DNA of 15,363 nt from CALKHQ01 sp050329975. Lineage in GTDB: Bacteria > Pseudomonadota > Alphaproteobacteria > CALKHQ01. The stretch covers positions 1 through 15,363 of the forward strand of contig JBHJOG010000020.1 in assembly GCA_050329975.1 (NCBI GenBank). Reading direction: 5' to 3'. The notes under the pieces are model-generated. The model had not been told where the DNA came from, ran no database searches, and saw only the letters and a program-made list of their open reading frames with translations. Shown piece by piece: positions 1 through 7,987 of this stretch; position 1 is the stretch's first letter, and the number at the start of each line of letters is the position of its first letter. The position numbers and the translations under genes were made by a program.

Positions 1-1145
1 GCACAATCGTTGTTTCCGCCGCCCTGACCGTTGTCGGCGCCGGCTTCGCGGCCGCCGATCCCGGCGTCAGCGACACAGCGATTCGCTTCGGCCAGTCGGC
101 TGCTTTCGACGGCCCGGCCGCGGCGCTGGGCAACGGCATGCGCGCCGGCATCCTGGCCGCCTTCGGCGAGGCCAATGCCGCCGGCGGCGTCAACGGCCGC
201 CAGCTGGAGTTGGTCCAGTATGACGACGGCTACGAGCCCGACCGGGCGGTGGCGAATACCCAGCGGCTGATCGGCGAGGACCAGGTGTTCGCCATGATCG
301 GCGCCGTCGGCACCCCCACCTCGCAGGCGACCCAGCCGATCGCGACCGAGGCCGGCGTACCCTTCATCGGTCCCTTCACCGGCGCCGGTTTCCTGCGCGA
401 TCCCGCGCTCACCAACGTCATCAACGTGCGCGCCAGCTACGACCAGGAGACCGCCGCCTGGATCGAGTATCTGACCAATGACCTCGGCCTGAGCCGGATC
501 GCCATCCTCTACCAGGACGACGGCTTCGGCCGCGCCGGCCTTTCCGGCGTCCTGAAGGCGATGGAGGCCCGCGGCATCGCGCTGGTCGCCGAAGGAACCT
601 ATCAGCGCAACACGACGGCGGTCCGCTCGGCCCTGCTCGACATCCGCCGGGCGGATCCGGAGGCCGTGGTCATCGTCGGCGCCTATGCGCCGGTGGCCGA
701 GTTCATCCGCCTCTCGCGGTCGGTCAACCTCGACGCGGTCTTCATGAACATCTCCTTCGTCGGCTCTGGCGCGCTCGCCGCCGATCTCGGTGCTGACGGC
801 GAGGGTGTGATGATCACCCAGGTCGTGCCCTTCCCCTTCGACGCCGGCCTGCCGCTGGTGGCCGAATATCACGCGGCGCTGGCCGCGCACGACCCGGAGA
901 TGGGCCCGGAGTTCGTCTCGCTGGAGGGATATATCGTCGGTCGCCTGGTGGTGGCGGCGCTGTCGGGCATCGAGGGCGAGCCGACCCGTCAGGGCCTGCT
1001 CGACGCGATTTACACCCAGGGCACCTTTGACCTCAGCGGCGTTCAGCTGACCTTCGGCGAGGGCGATAACCAGGGGATGGACAACGTCTTCCTGACCGAG
1101 ATCGATGCAGCGGGCGGCTTCGCCTCCGTCGCACGCGTGTTCTGA
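1..1145 (+). CDS. ABC-type (LivK-like) periplasmic substrate-binding protein, 5'-truncated by window edge
   Basis: The reading frame is open from the left edge (first whole codon at 3) to TGA at 1143-1145, giving about 380 visible residues. The visible N-terminus is the end of a signal peptide: a hydrophobic run followed by an Ala-rich site near GFAAADPG. The mature part begins with the family-typical IRFGQSAAFDGPAAALG, then GMRAGILAAFGEANAAGGVNGR, the sequence around QLELVQYDDGYEPDRA, and the AMIGAVGTPTSQA ligand-cleft segment. This is the type I periplasmic-binding fold (Peripla_BP_6) of branched-chain amino acid/amide/urea-type importers; the ligand cannot be read from sequence. No permease or ATPase of that family lies downstream. 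The next gene, 61 bp on, is a chemoreceptor, so the protein might present ligand to a receptor as well as, or instead of, feeding a transporter (inference). The true start lies outside the window. Confidence 0.9.
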   Translation, partial: TIVVSAALTVVGAGFAAADPGVSDTAIRFGQSAAFDGPAAALGNGMRAGILAAFGEANAAGGVNGRQLELVQYDDGYEPDRAVANTQRLIGEDQVFAMIGAVGTPTSQATQPIATEAGVPFIGPFTGAGFLRDPALTNVINVRASYDQETAAWIEYLTNDLGLSRIAILYQDDGFGRAGLSGVLKAMEARGIALVAEGTYQRNTTAVRSALLDIRRADPEAVVIVGAYAPVAEFIRLSRSVNLDAVFMNISFVGSGALAADLGADGEGVMITQVVPFPFDAGLPLVAEYHAALAAHDPEMGPEFVSLEGYIVGRLVVAALSGIEGEPTRQGLLDAIYTQGTFDLSGVQLTFGEGDNQGMDNVFLTEIDAAGGFASVARVF

Positions 1146-1154
1146 TCCGGCCCC

Positions 1155-1180
1155 GCGGCGCGGGCACCGGCCCGCGCCGC
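1155..1180 (+). terminator. Stem-loop after the binding-protein gene (attenuator or mRNA-end hairpin)
   Basis: A perfect 11-bp inverted repeat, GCGGCGCGGGC at 1155-1165 and GCCCGCGCCGC at 1170-1180, with a 4-nt loop (ACCG), starts 9 nt after the stop codon at 1145. It is followed by AACACGC and not by a T-run, so it is not a classical intrinsic terminator. It could be an attenuator or a 3'-end stabiliser that sets the binding-protein transcript apart from the chemoreceptor downstream. Confidence 0.55.
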
Positions 1181-1206
1181 AACACGCACGGAAGGGCGAA
1201 ACGACA

Positions 1207-3760
1207 ATGACGAAGACCCCAGCCTCGGCGCCGGCAAAAGCCGGCCGCAGCTTCGGCCTGCGCGCCAAGAATGATGCTCGCCTTCGCAGCGGTGGCAGCG
1301 ATGACGGCAGTTGTCGGCGGCGCGGCGATCTTTTCGTTCGACCGTGTCGGCGGCGCGTTCTCCAGCATCGAGAGCGAGAGCCTGCCGCAGATTCTCGCCG
1401 CGATGGAGCTGGGCATCGACTCCGCCCAGCTCGCCGCCGCCGCCGGCCATATCCCGGAAGCGGCAACCACGGATGCCGTCACCGCCATCACGGACGATCT
1501 GCGCGCGCGCTTCGCCGGCATCGATGCCGACATCGGACGCCTGGGCGCGGGCGACGGCGCGGCGATGGCGACCGAGCTCGGGCGCGGAGCCGACCAGCTT
1601 CGCGCAGCCATCGACAGCCTGGGGGACACCGCGCGCTCCGCGATCGAACTCGACACCCGACTGCGCGCGCTCGCAGGCACCGGCCATCGTGCCGCCGCCG
1701 CACTGTCCGAGACTCTGGTGCCGCTGATCGACGAGGTGAACTTCAATCTGGTGCTCAGCACCGAGGACGCGGTCCGCACCTCCGCCCAGGCCATTGACAC
1801 CCTGCTGGCTGTCGATGTCGCGGCCCTGTCTGCCGCCCAGGGCATGCACGCCGAGGCCAACTGGATCTACGGGCTGATGGCGCAAGCGGCGCAAAGCGCG
1901 GACCCGGACCTGCGGCGCGTGCTCGCCAACGAATTCGGCCCTGCAGTGTAGCGGCTGCGCAACGGGCTCGCCGAGTTGCCGCCATCGGACCCCGCGACCG
2001 CGATCAGCGGTCAAGTCGACGCATTCGTCGCCCATGGTGAGGGCCAGGCGGGCGTGTTCGCGTCGGCGACGGCCGATCGGTCCGCGATCCAGGACGCCTA
2101 TCGGGCACTGGTGCAGGCGCTCGCGCCCTATGTCGACGAGGCCTATTTCAACGTGGTCATCGGCGGCGAAATGGTGATGGGCGACAATGCCGCGGTCATC
2201 ACGACCATGATGGACCGCGACGTCGCGCGGCTGCTCAACCTGCTGGGCCTGCAGGCCCAGTCCAACCTGGTTTCCGGCCTGCTGGCCACCGCCGCCAACG
2301 AGACCGACTCCGATCAGGTGAAGGTGCTGATGCTGGAATTCGAGTCGGCTGGCCTGCGGGTACGTCAGCTGCTGTCCGGGCTCGAGGGCAGTGTCGAGGA
2401 TTTCCCGGCGCTCAGCGGACAGGTCGATGGGCTGCTCGCCGTCGGCACCGGCGACGACGGCATCTTTGCCGTACGGCTGGCCCGGAACGAGGCTGCTGCC
2501 CATATGGCGGCCGCCATTGCCGGATCGAACGCCGCCGCTGCCGGAATGGCCGCGGAAGTCGACGAGAGCAAGGAGGCGGCGAGCGCGGCGGTCCTCGCCG
2601 CTGCCGGCTCCGCCCGAACCCTGATCGACGACCTGACCATCGCGATCTACGCCGCCGTCGCCGTCAGCCTCGGCTTTTCCACGCTGGTTGCCTGGGCCTA
2701 TGTCGGCGGCCGCGTGGTCCGCACCATCCGCGATCTCAACCGGACCATGCGGGCGCTTGCCGACGGCGACAAGACGGTCGCAATCCCCGCGGTGCTTCGG
2801 CGTGACGAACTGGGCGACATGGCGCGCGCGGTCCAGACGTTCAAGGACAACGCGATCGAGATCGAACGCCTTCAGGCCGACCAGGTCGCTCGGGAAGCGG
2901 CGGCCGCCGAAGAGCGGCGGAACGCGATGCTGGACCTCGCCCGGTCGTTCGAGGATCGGGTGGGCGCCGCGATCACCGAGGTCTCCGCCCAGGCCCAGGA
3001 ACTGCAGAAGGCATCGCGCTCGATGGCGGTCTCGGCCAGCGAGACCCAGGACAAGTCGGCGGCCGCAGCGACGGCTGCCAACAGCGCCAATGGGGTCGTC
3101 CAGGAGGTGACTGGCCTGGTCGCCGAGCTCTCCAGCTCGATCGACAGCATCAATCGCCAGGTAGGCGACGCAACCGCCCGGGTCGGCGAGGCCATCGCCA
3201 AGGCGGAGCACACGACCGGCGGCGTCGAGACCTTGTCGGCCGCCGCGGCCAGCATCACCGACATCATCGAGCTGATCTCCTCGATCGCGGAGCAGACCAA
3301 CCTCCTCGCCCTCAACGCCACCATCGAGGCGGCGCGCGCAGGCGATGCCGGCAAAGGCTTCGTCGTCGTCGCCAGCGAGGTGAAGTCGCTGGCGCAGCAG
3401 ACGGCGCGCGCCATCGGCGACATCAGCGCGAAGATCGGCGAGGTGCAGGGGGCGACCCGCGGCGCTGTGGCCGACATCGCCGACATGCGGCAGGTGATCG
3501 GCCGGATCAACGACGCCACCGAGGCGATTTCCGCGGCCGTCGCCCAGCAGAGCGCTGCCGCCAGCACCATCGCCGGCAACGCCCGACAGGCCGCCGACGA
3601 TACCGTCTCGATCGCCCAGAGTGTGGAGGCGGTCAGCGCGGCCGCCAACGAAACCGGCGCCATCGTGGTCGCGCTGGAGGATGCCACCGGCGGTCTCAGC
3701 CGCCAGGCCGAAGTGCTGCAGACGGAAGTCGGCCGCTTCCTGGAAACGGTGCGGGCGTGA
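1207..3760 (+). pseudogene. Methyl-accepting chemotaxis protein, broken by a +1 frameshift and an in-frame amber stop
   Basis: A start at 1207 is backed by a GGAAGGG ribosome-binding site. It reads 21 residues ending in FGLRAK and then goes out of frame. Dropping one A near 1270 joins it to the ORF starting at 1271 (MMLAFAAVAAMTAVVGG), giving the usual chemoreceptor N-terminus and first membrane helix. That frame meets TAG at 1949-1951 and then continues in the same frame to TGA at 3758-3760. Repaired, the protein would be about 850 residues: TM1 (about 1271-1330), an unusually long periplasmic region of about 430 residues, TM2 (about 2640-2705), HAMP (about 2705-2870, TIRDLNRTMRALADGD), then the coiled-coil signalling domain with the hairpin-tip sequence EQTNLLALNATIEAARAG at about 3292-3345. 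No CheW- or CheR-binding C-terminal pentapeptide is obvious. If 1271 is the real start, only the amber codon is a lesion. Sequencing error at either site is possible. The downstream part could be made from ATG at 2023 or later, but it would lack TM1. Confidence 0.85.
1715..2480 (+). repeat. Tandem duplicated sensor module within the chemoreceptor (protein-level repeat)
   Basis: Copy 1 starts at 1715 (LVPLIDEVNFN) and copy 2 at 2120 (LAPYVDEAYFN), an offset of 135 codons. The two align without gaps for about 80 residues with roughly 31 identities by hand count, including DE.xF.N, a DVA motif, the NEF/LEF pair and R.R. After one single-residue gap they continue through the shared SGQVD (around 2009 in copy 1, 2417 in copy 2) and GVF/GIF. 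Both are predicted helical and periplasmic. The copies are diverged at DNA level, so this is an old duplication. The amber codon at 1949 aligns with a Leu of copy 2. Confidence 0.7.
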
Positions 3761-3764
3761 CCGC

Positions 3765-4742
3765 TCAGGCCGTGCCGGTGCCTGTCTTCAGATAGGCGAA
3801 GGTGTCGCTCAGCCGGCTCAGCTGATAGGGGCCGGCGATCACCGGTTCGTAGCGGGGCGGGTTGCCGGGGCCCTGGCATGTCGGCAGGCATTCGACCAGG
3901 GTGTCGTGGTCGGGTCCCAGGAAGCAGGGTATCGAGAACCGGCTGCGGCTGGGGTCGACGTTCTTCGCCCGGTGCTGGGTCGACTTGAAGCGGTCGTTGG
4001 ACCAGCGCGCCATCAGGTCGCCTATGTTGACGACAAAGGTTCCGGCGCGCGGCGGGGCCGTAACCCACCGCCCGTCGGCGTTCAGCAGCTCGAGCCCACC
4101 GCAGTCGTCCTGCCACAGGACGGTGTAGCACTCGTAGTCCGAATGGGCGCCGATGCCGTAGGCGGCGCGGTCGCGCGCAGTCTCCGGCGCCGGATAGCGC
4201 TGCAGGCGCAACAGCGCCAGCGGGTGGGTCATTCTGGCCGAGAAATAGTCCTCCGGCATCTCGAGCGCGAGCGCGAAGCCACGCGCCAGCTGCCGCGACA
4301 ACGTCAGCATCGCCGCCAGGTAGTCCTCGACCGCCGTGCGCAAACCGGCAGGCCGGGCCGGCCACTGGTTCGGCCCATAGAACCGCGGCGCGGCGACGGC
4401 CAGCGGATCGTCGGCCGCGACCTCGACTCCGAAATCGATCGCCTCCCGCGGCTCGTGGCCGGCGGCGGCATCGATCACCTCCTCGTTCACCGGCACATAG
4501 CCGCGGTGGTTCGGCGAACCCCGGACGTGGACAGCGCATTTCTCCTCGAGCGGCAGCGCGAAGAAGGCGTCGGCGGCGGCGAGCGCCGCGTCGACGGTCT
4601 CCTCCGCCACGCCATGACCGGTGACGTAGAAGAAGCCGATGTCCTGGCAGGCGCGCCCGATCGCCTCGGCCACCCCGCGGCGCTGGGCCAGGGCGGGCGA
4701 GCCGAGGGCGGCGACGTCGATGACCGGGACATGGTCAGCCAT
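3765..4742 (-). CDS. 2-oxoglutarate/Fe(II)-dependent oxygenase, isopenicillin-N-synthase family (third in operon)
   Basis: The 325-residue protein belongs to the IPNS-like family of cytosolic non-haem iron oxygenases, which couple O2 and usually 2-oxoglutarate to substrate oxidation. The N-terminal DIOX_N region begins VPVIDVAAL and holds IGFFYVTGHGV (about residues 35-45). The C-terminal double-stranded beta-helix has the iron triad H200 and D202 (GAHSDYE) and H257 (STQHRA), and the R268-x-S270 pair that binds 2-oxoglutarate. The start chosen is ATG at 4742 (MADHVPVIDV), which matches the paralogues; an upstream ATG at 4769 would add nine residues inside the preceding gene. The chosen start overlaps the preceding stop by 8 nt (ATGGCTGA), so translation is probably coupled. 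The gene ends 4 nt from the convergent chemoreceptor. It shares FYGPNQWP, RW.ND and VECLP with the first oxygenase of the operon, so these two are the closest pair. The substrate is unknown. Confidence 0.9.
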   Translation of the reverse strand: MADHVPVIDVAALGSPALAQRRGVAEAIGRACQDIGFFYVTGHGVAEETVDAALAAADAFFALPLEEKCAVHVRGSPNHRGYVPVNEEVIDAAAGHEPREAIDFGVEVAADDPLAVAAPRFYGPNQWPARPAGLRTAVEDYLAAMLTLSRQLARGFALALEMPEDYFSARMTHPLALLRLQRYPAPETARDRAAYGIGAHSDYECYTVLWQDDCGGLELLNADGRWVTAPPRAGTFVVNIGDLMARWSNDRFKSTQHRAKNVDPSRSRFSIPCFLGPDHDTLVECLPTCQGPGNPPRYEPVIAGPYQLSRLSDTFAYLKTGTGTA

Positions 4743-5745
4743 GCTGTTCCGTCGGGTGGGCGACGCCATAGGTCGGATCCAGCCGCGACGCCAGGTAGTC
4801 GCCGAACAGCGCCGGCGGATAGCGCGCCGGGCGCTCGGCCGAAACGCAGCTGTCGAGCGGCGCGATGACGCTGTCCGGACTGGGGTCGAAGAAGAAGGCG
4901 ATCGAGTGCCGCTGTCCGGGGCTGGTCGAGATCACCCGGTGCGGGGTCGCGACGTAGGTGTCATTGCTCGCGCGCATCAGGCATTCGCCGATGTTGCAGA
5001 CGAAGCTGCCTGGGATCACCGGTACCGGCACCCAGGCGCCGTCGCGACGCCGCACCTCCAGCCCGCCGCCGTCCAGCTGCAGCAGCAGGGTCAGCGCGCC
5101 GTAGTCGGTGTGCTCGCCGGCGCCGATGCGCTCGGCCTCGCCGGGCTGTCCCGGAACCGCCACCGGCGGCTGCGGCGGGTAGCGGAGCAGGCGGAGCGTC
5201 GCCGACGGCCGCTGCATGGCGGGCACGAACACGTCGTCCGGCTCGCCCAGGTCGCGGGCGAAGGCGGCGAGCAGGGCCGAGCCCAGGGCAGAGGCCCTGG
5301 CGAAATAGTCGAGCATCGCCTCCCGCCAGCCCGGTAGTCCGGGCCAGACGTTGACCCCGCGGAACCGCTTGCCGGCCAGCACTTCCGGATCGTCGGGGTC
5401 CAGGTCGAGGCCGATGTTGAACGCCTCCTTCTGGTCGGCCGGCCGGGCGAGGTTCAGGGTCTCGCCCTGCAGGCGGACATAGCCGCGGTTGTGCGGCGAA
5501 CGCTCGATCGACAGCGCCGACTTGTCCTCGACCGGCAGCGCGAAGAAGGCACGGGTCTGCGCCGCCACTGCCGCCAGCACTGACGACGGAACCCCATGGC
5601 CGGTGACGACGAAGAAGCCGATGCGCCGGCAGGCCTCGCCGATGGCGTCGACGATGGCGTCGGCGGCCGGGCCGGGCATCGCGAGCCCGGCGATGTCGAT
5701 GACCGGGATCTCCTGCACCGGGGCCTGCGCCGCGGACAGCGGCAT
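4735..5745 (-). CDS. 2-oxoglutarate/Fe(II)-dependent oxygenase, isopenicillin-N-synthase family (second in operon)
   Basis: This 336-residue protein has the same fold as its two neighbours. DIOX_N begins IPVIDIAGL with IGFFVVTGHGV, and the catalytic barrel has H212 and D214 (GEHTDYG), H269 (ATPHRV) and R279-x-S281 (RHS). All iron and co-substrate ligands are therefore intact. It is the most different of the three: it has GVNVWPGLPGW where the others have FYGPNQWP, SVIAPLDSC where they have VECLP.C, and a longer loop before the HxD motif (residues 193-207). This suggests a different substrate or a different step. The start at 5745 (MPLSAAQ) aligns with the family N-terminus; its A is the last base of the upstream TAA (TAATG), preceded by GAGGAGG as ribosome-binding site. 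A start 36 codons further upstream is open but lies within the preceding gene and has no family similarity. Confidence 0.9.
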   Translation of the reverse strand: MPLSAAQAPVQEIPVIDIAGLAMPGPAADAIVDAIGEACRRIGFFVVTGHGVPSSVLAAVAAQTRAFFALPVEDKSALSIERSPHNRGYVRLQGETLNLARPADQKEAFNIGLDLDPDDPEVLAGKRFRGVNVWPGLPGWREAMLDYFARASALGSALLAAFARDLGEPDDVFVPAMQRPSATLRLLRYPPQPPVAVPGQPGEAERIGAGEHTDYGALTLLLQLDGGGLEVRRRDGAWVPVPVIPGSFVCNIGECLMRASNDTYVATPHRVISTSPGQRHSIAFFFDPSPDSVIAPLDSCVSAERPARYPPALFGDYLASRLDPTYGVAHPTEQHG

Positions 5746-6704
5746 TACTCGGCCGCCTCCTCGCGGAACGGCTGGGATTCCAGCACCCGTGCGCGCACCC
5801 AGTCGAGCGCGGTGATCGGCGGATAGAGCGCCGGCCCGCAGTTGGGCAGGCACTCGACCACCGTCTCCGGATTGGCGTTGACGAAGAACGGCACGCTGGT
5901 CCGGTCGACCGCCGAGCGGTTCACCGCCCGGTGCGGCGTCGATTTGTAGAGGTCATTGGTCCAGCGCTGCATCAGGTTGGCGATGTTGATGACGAAGGTG
6001 CCGGGGATCGGCGGCGCCGGGATCCAGGCGCCGTCCAGGGTGTGCACCTCCAGCCCGCCATTGGCGTCCTGCCACAGGATGGTGAAGGCGTCGTAGTCGG
6101 TGTGCTCGCCGATGCCGATCCCGGCGGCCCTGCCGTCCGCAGGCTGCGGCGGGTAGTGCAGCAGCCGGAGCCAGCCGGCCGCCCAGTCGAACTTCGGCAG
6201 GAAGTAGTCCTCATCCAGGCCGAGCGCCAGCGCGAAGCCGCGCAGCAGGTCGTTTGAGAGCCCCAGCATCGCCGCGTAGTAGCGTTCGACCACCGGGCGC
6301 AATTCCGGCATCGCCGCGGGCCACTGGTTGGGGCCATAGAAGCCGGCGTCCGGCTCCGTTCCCGGCCGCGGCTCGCGCCCGAAATCGACCGCTTCGTGCC
6401 AGTCGCGGCCGTGACCGGGGTTGTGCTCCTCGGCCTCGATCGGCACATAGCCGCGGAAATGCGGCGAGCGGGCGCTGGCGATCGCCATCTTCTCCGCCAG
6501 CGGCAGCGCGAAGAAAGCGCGCGAGGCGGCCACCAGCTCGCCAATCAGCGCCTCCGGCACGCCATGGTCGCGGACATAGAAGAAGCCGATGTTCCGGCAC
6601 GCCCGGTCGATCTCCCGCGCCACCGCGGTCCGATCGGCGGCAATGCCGGACCTGAGGCCTGCGATGTCGATCACCGGCACGCTCTGCGGCAACTCTGCGC
6701 TCAT
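5745..6704 (-). CDS. 2-oxoglutarate/Fe(II)-dependent oxygenase, isopenicillin-N-synthase family (first in operon)
   Basis: The 319-residue protein is the promoter-proximal member of the three-oxygenase operon. DIOX_N runs from VPVIDIAGL through IGFFYVRDHGV (about residues 39-49). The catalytic barrel has H201 and D203 (GEHTDYD), H258 (STPHRA) and R268-x-S270 (RTS), so the iron site and the 2-oxoglutarate site look complete. Known IPNS-family members include plant hormone oxygenases, antibiotic-ring-forming enzymes and fungal thymine 7-hydroxylase, so the family alone does not fix a substrate. The start at 6704 (MSAELPQ) has GGAGA 9 nt upstream. The frame remains open further upstream to 6968, but that extension is low-complexity and runs into the divergent importer gene. 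It diverges from the binding-protein gene of a BMP-type importer across 160 bp, which is the main clue to its role: oxidation of something the importer brings in (inference). Confidence 0.9.
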   Translation of the reverse strand: MSAELPQSVPVIDIAGLRSGIAADRTAVAREIDRACRNIGFFYVRDHGVPEALIGELVAASRAFFALPLAEKMAIASARSPHFRGYVPIEAEEHNPGHGRDWHEAVDFGREPRPGTEPDAGFYGPNQWPAAMPELRPVVERYYAAMLGLSNDLLRGFALALGLDEDYFLPKFDWAAGWLRLLHYPPQPADGRAAGIGIGEHTDYDAFTILWQDANGGLEVHTLDGAWIPAPPIPGTFVINIANLMQRWTNDLYKSTPHRAVNRSAVDRTSVPFFVNANPETVVECLPNCGPALYPPITALDWVRARVLESQPFREEAAE

Positions 6705-6864
6705 TGGCTCGTCTCCAGGAGTCGGCGTATCAGAAACGCGTGGCCATGGTCCATCATGGCGATGCATCATCGGCAAAGGGCGCGCCGGTGGCAATCCGTT
6801 GCATCCGCCGTGCCGCTGGCATATGCGTTGCTTTGGACGAGGGCACTGTCGCGAGGGGGAACAG
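6705..6864. promoter_or_regulatory. Divergent intergenic control region between oxygenase operon and ABC importer operon
   Basis: These 160 bp must hold the promoters of both divergent operons. For the rightward operon, TTGCAT at 6799-6804 is followed after 17 bp by TATGCG at 6822-6827. For the leftward operon, TTGCCA (complement of 6789-6794) is followed after 17 bp by GATGAT (complement of 6766-6771). Both are weak matches and were found by eye. Two 8-bp palindromes, GATGCATC at 6761-6768 and GCATATGC at 6819-6826, lie on or next to the proposed -10 elements and could be operator half-sites. No regulator gene is present in the window. Confidence 0.4.
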
Positions 6865-7959
6865 ATGACTGCATATCGGCTGATCGGTACCGTCCTGGTT
6901 GTCGCAACATTGGGCGTCGGCACCGGCGCCAGCGCCAGCGCCCAGGTGACCATCGACGGCGACCCCAAGGTCGCCTTCCTCTACTACTCCACGACCAATG
7001 ACGGCGGCTGGACCGAGGCGCTGGATCGGGGCCGGCTGAAGATGCAGGAGACGCTGGGCATCGAGGCCGCCTATGTGGAGAACGTCGAGGAGACCAGCGA
7101 GGCGGTCCGCCAGGCGGTCGAAATCTATCTGAGCCGCGGCTATAACATCGTCATCGGCACCAGCTACGGCTTCGGCGACGGGCTGAAGGAGATGGCTGCC
7201 GACTACCCGGACGTCGCCTTCCTCAACGTCGCCGGCGAGACCGAGGCGCCGAACCTGGAGACGTTCTACGCCCGCACCTACCAGCCCTGGTACCTGGCCG
7301 GCATGGCAGCCGGCGCGATGAGCGAGAGCGGCGTGGTCGGCATCGTCGCCGGTTTCCCGGTTTCGGTGGTGAACTGGGACGTCAATGCCTTCGCCCGCGG
7401 TGCCCAGTCGATGAATCCGGAGGTCGAGGTGATCGTGGCCTTCCTCAACACGTGGTACGACCCGGTGAAGGAGCGCCAAGCCGCCGAGGCGATTCTGGAG
7501 CAGGGTGCCGACGTGCTGGCGACCAACATGGCGTCGACTGCCCCGCTGGTGGCGGCGGAGGAAGCCGGCATCTGGTCGATCGGCTTCCAGAACGACATGA
7601 GCGCGGCGGCGCCCACCGGGCACCTGACCTCGGTCGTCTTCAACTGGGATACGTATTTCGTGCCCGCGGTACAGGCGATCGCCGCCGGCAACTGGGAGAG
7701 CCGCGGCCTGCCGCTGGTCGGCCTGGATTACGGCACCGCGGACATCACTGCACTCAACCCCGCCGTGCCCGCCGATGTCGTCGAGCAGATCGTCGCAACG
7801 CGCCAAGCCTTCATCGACGGGACCGCGACCCCCTTTGACGGGCCGGTGGTCAAGCAGGACGGCACCGAGGTGGTCGCTGCCGGGGAGTCCCTGGACGACG
7901 GCGGGCTGTGGGGCATGGACTATCTGGTCGAGGGCGTGACCGGCACCGTGCCGGAATGA
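6865..7959 (+). CDS. BMP family (PnrA-like) ABC transporter substrate-binding protein
   Basis: The 364-residue periplasmic binding protein belongs to the Bmp/PnrA/YufN family, whose characterised members bind purine or other nucleosides. The start at 6865 (MTAYRLIG) has GAGGGGG 7 nt upstream and begins a signal peptide that ends near ASASAQ. No Cys is present at the cleavage site, so it should be soluble and not a lipoprotein. The mature part opens with KVAFLYYSTTNDGGWTEALD, the family's first ligand-binding strand and loop. It continues with YNIVIGTSYGFGDGLKEMA, the NVAGETEAPN segment, YLAGMAAGAMSESGVVGIVAG and NTWYDPVKERQAAEAIL, all in the usual order. An upstream in-frame start at 6589 is rejected because it has no signal sequence. 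It is the first gene of a four-gene importer operon; the ATPase follows after 95 bp that contain a hairpin. It diverges from the three oxygenases. The exact ligand is not known. Confidence 0.93.
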   Translation: MTAYRLIGTVLVVATLGVGTGASASAQVTIDGDPKVAFLYYSTTNDGGWTEALDRGRLKMQETLGIEAAYVENVEETSEAVRQAVEIYLSRGYNIVIGTSYGFGDGLKEMAADYPDVAFLNVAGETEAPNLETFYARTYQPWYLAGMAAGAMSESGVVGIVAGFPVSVVNWDVNAFARGAQSMNPEVEVIVAFLNTWYDPVKERQAAEAILEQGADVLATNMASTAPLVAAEEAGIWSIGFQNDMSAAAPTGHLTSVVFNWDTYFVPAVQAIAAGNWESRGLPLVGLDYGTADITALNPAVPADVVEQIVATRQAFIDGTATPFDGPVVKQDGTEVVAAGESLDDGGLWGMDYLVEGVTGTVPE

Positions 7960-7987
7960 GGCCGGGGCACCGGCTGTCCTGACACCC

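Noticed and set aside
1265..1275. Programmed ribosomal frameshift at the chemoreceptor start
   Set aside because: There is no slippery heptamer, nearby stop or downstream pseudoknot at the site, and chemoreceptors are not known to use this. A point insertion or sequencing error is simpler.
1949..1951. Amber codon read as pyrrolysine or suppressed by design
   Set aside because: Nothing in the window indicates pyrrolysine machinery or a recoded genome, and the aligned second module has an ordinary Leu at this place.
1043..3211. A 722-codon open frame on the minus strand opposite the chemoreceptor
   Set aside because: It is the complement of a high-GC gene with recognisable chemoreceptor domains. 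Its translation is low-complexity, rich in Arg, Gly and Asp, with no domain; long antisense frames are expected at this GC content.
6589..6864. Upstream extension of the BMP binding protein to a start at 6589
   Set aside because: The extension overlaps the divergent oxygenase gene, hides the signal peptide in the middle of the protein and lacks family similarity. The start at 6865 has a good ribosome-binding site.
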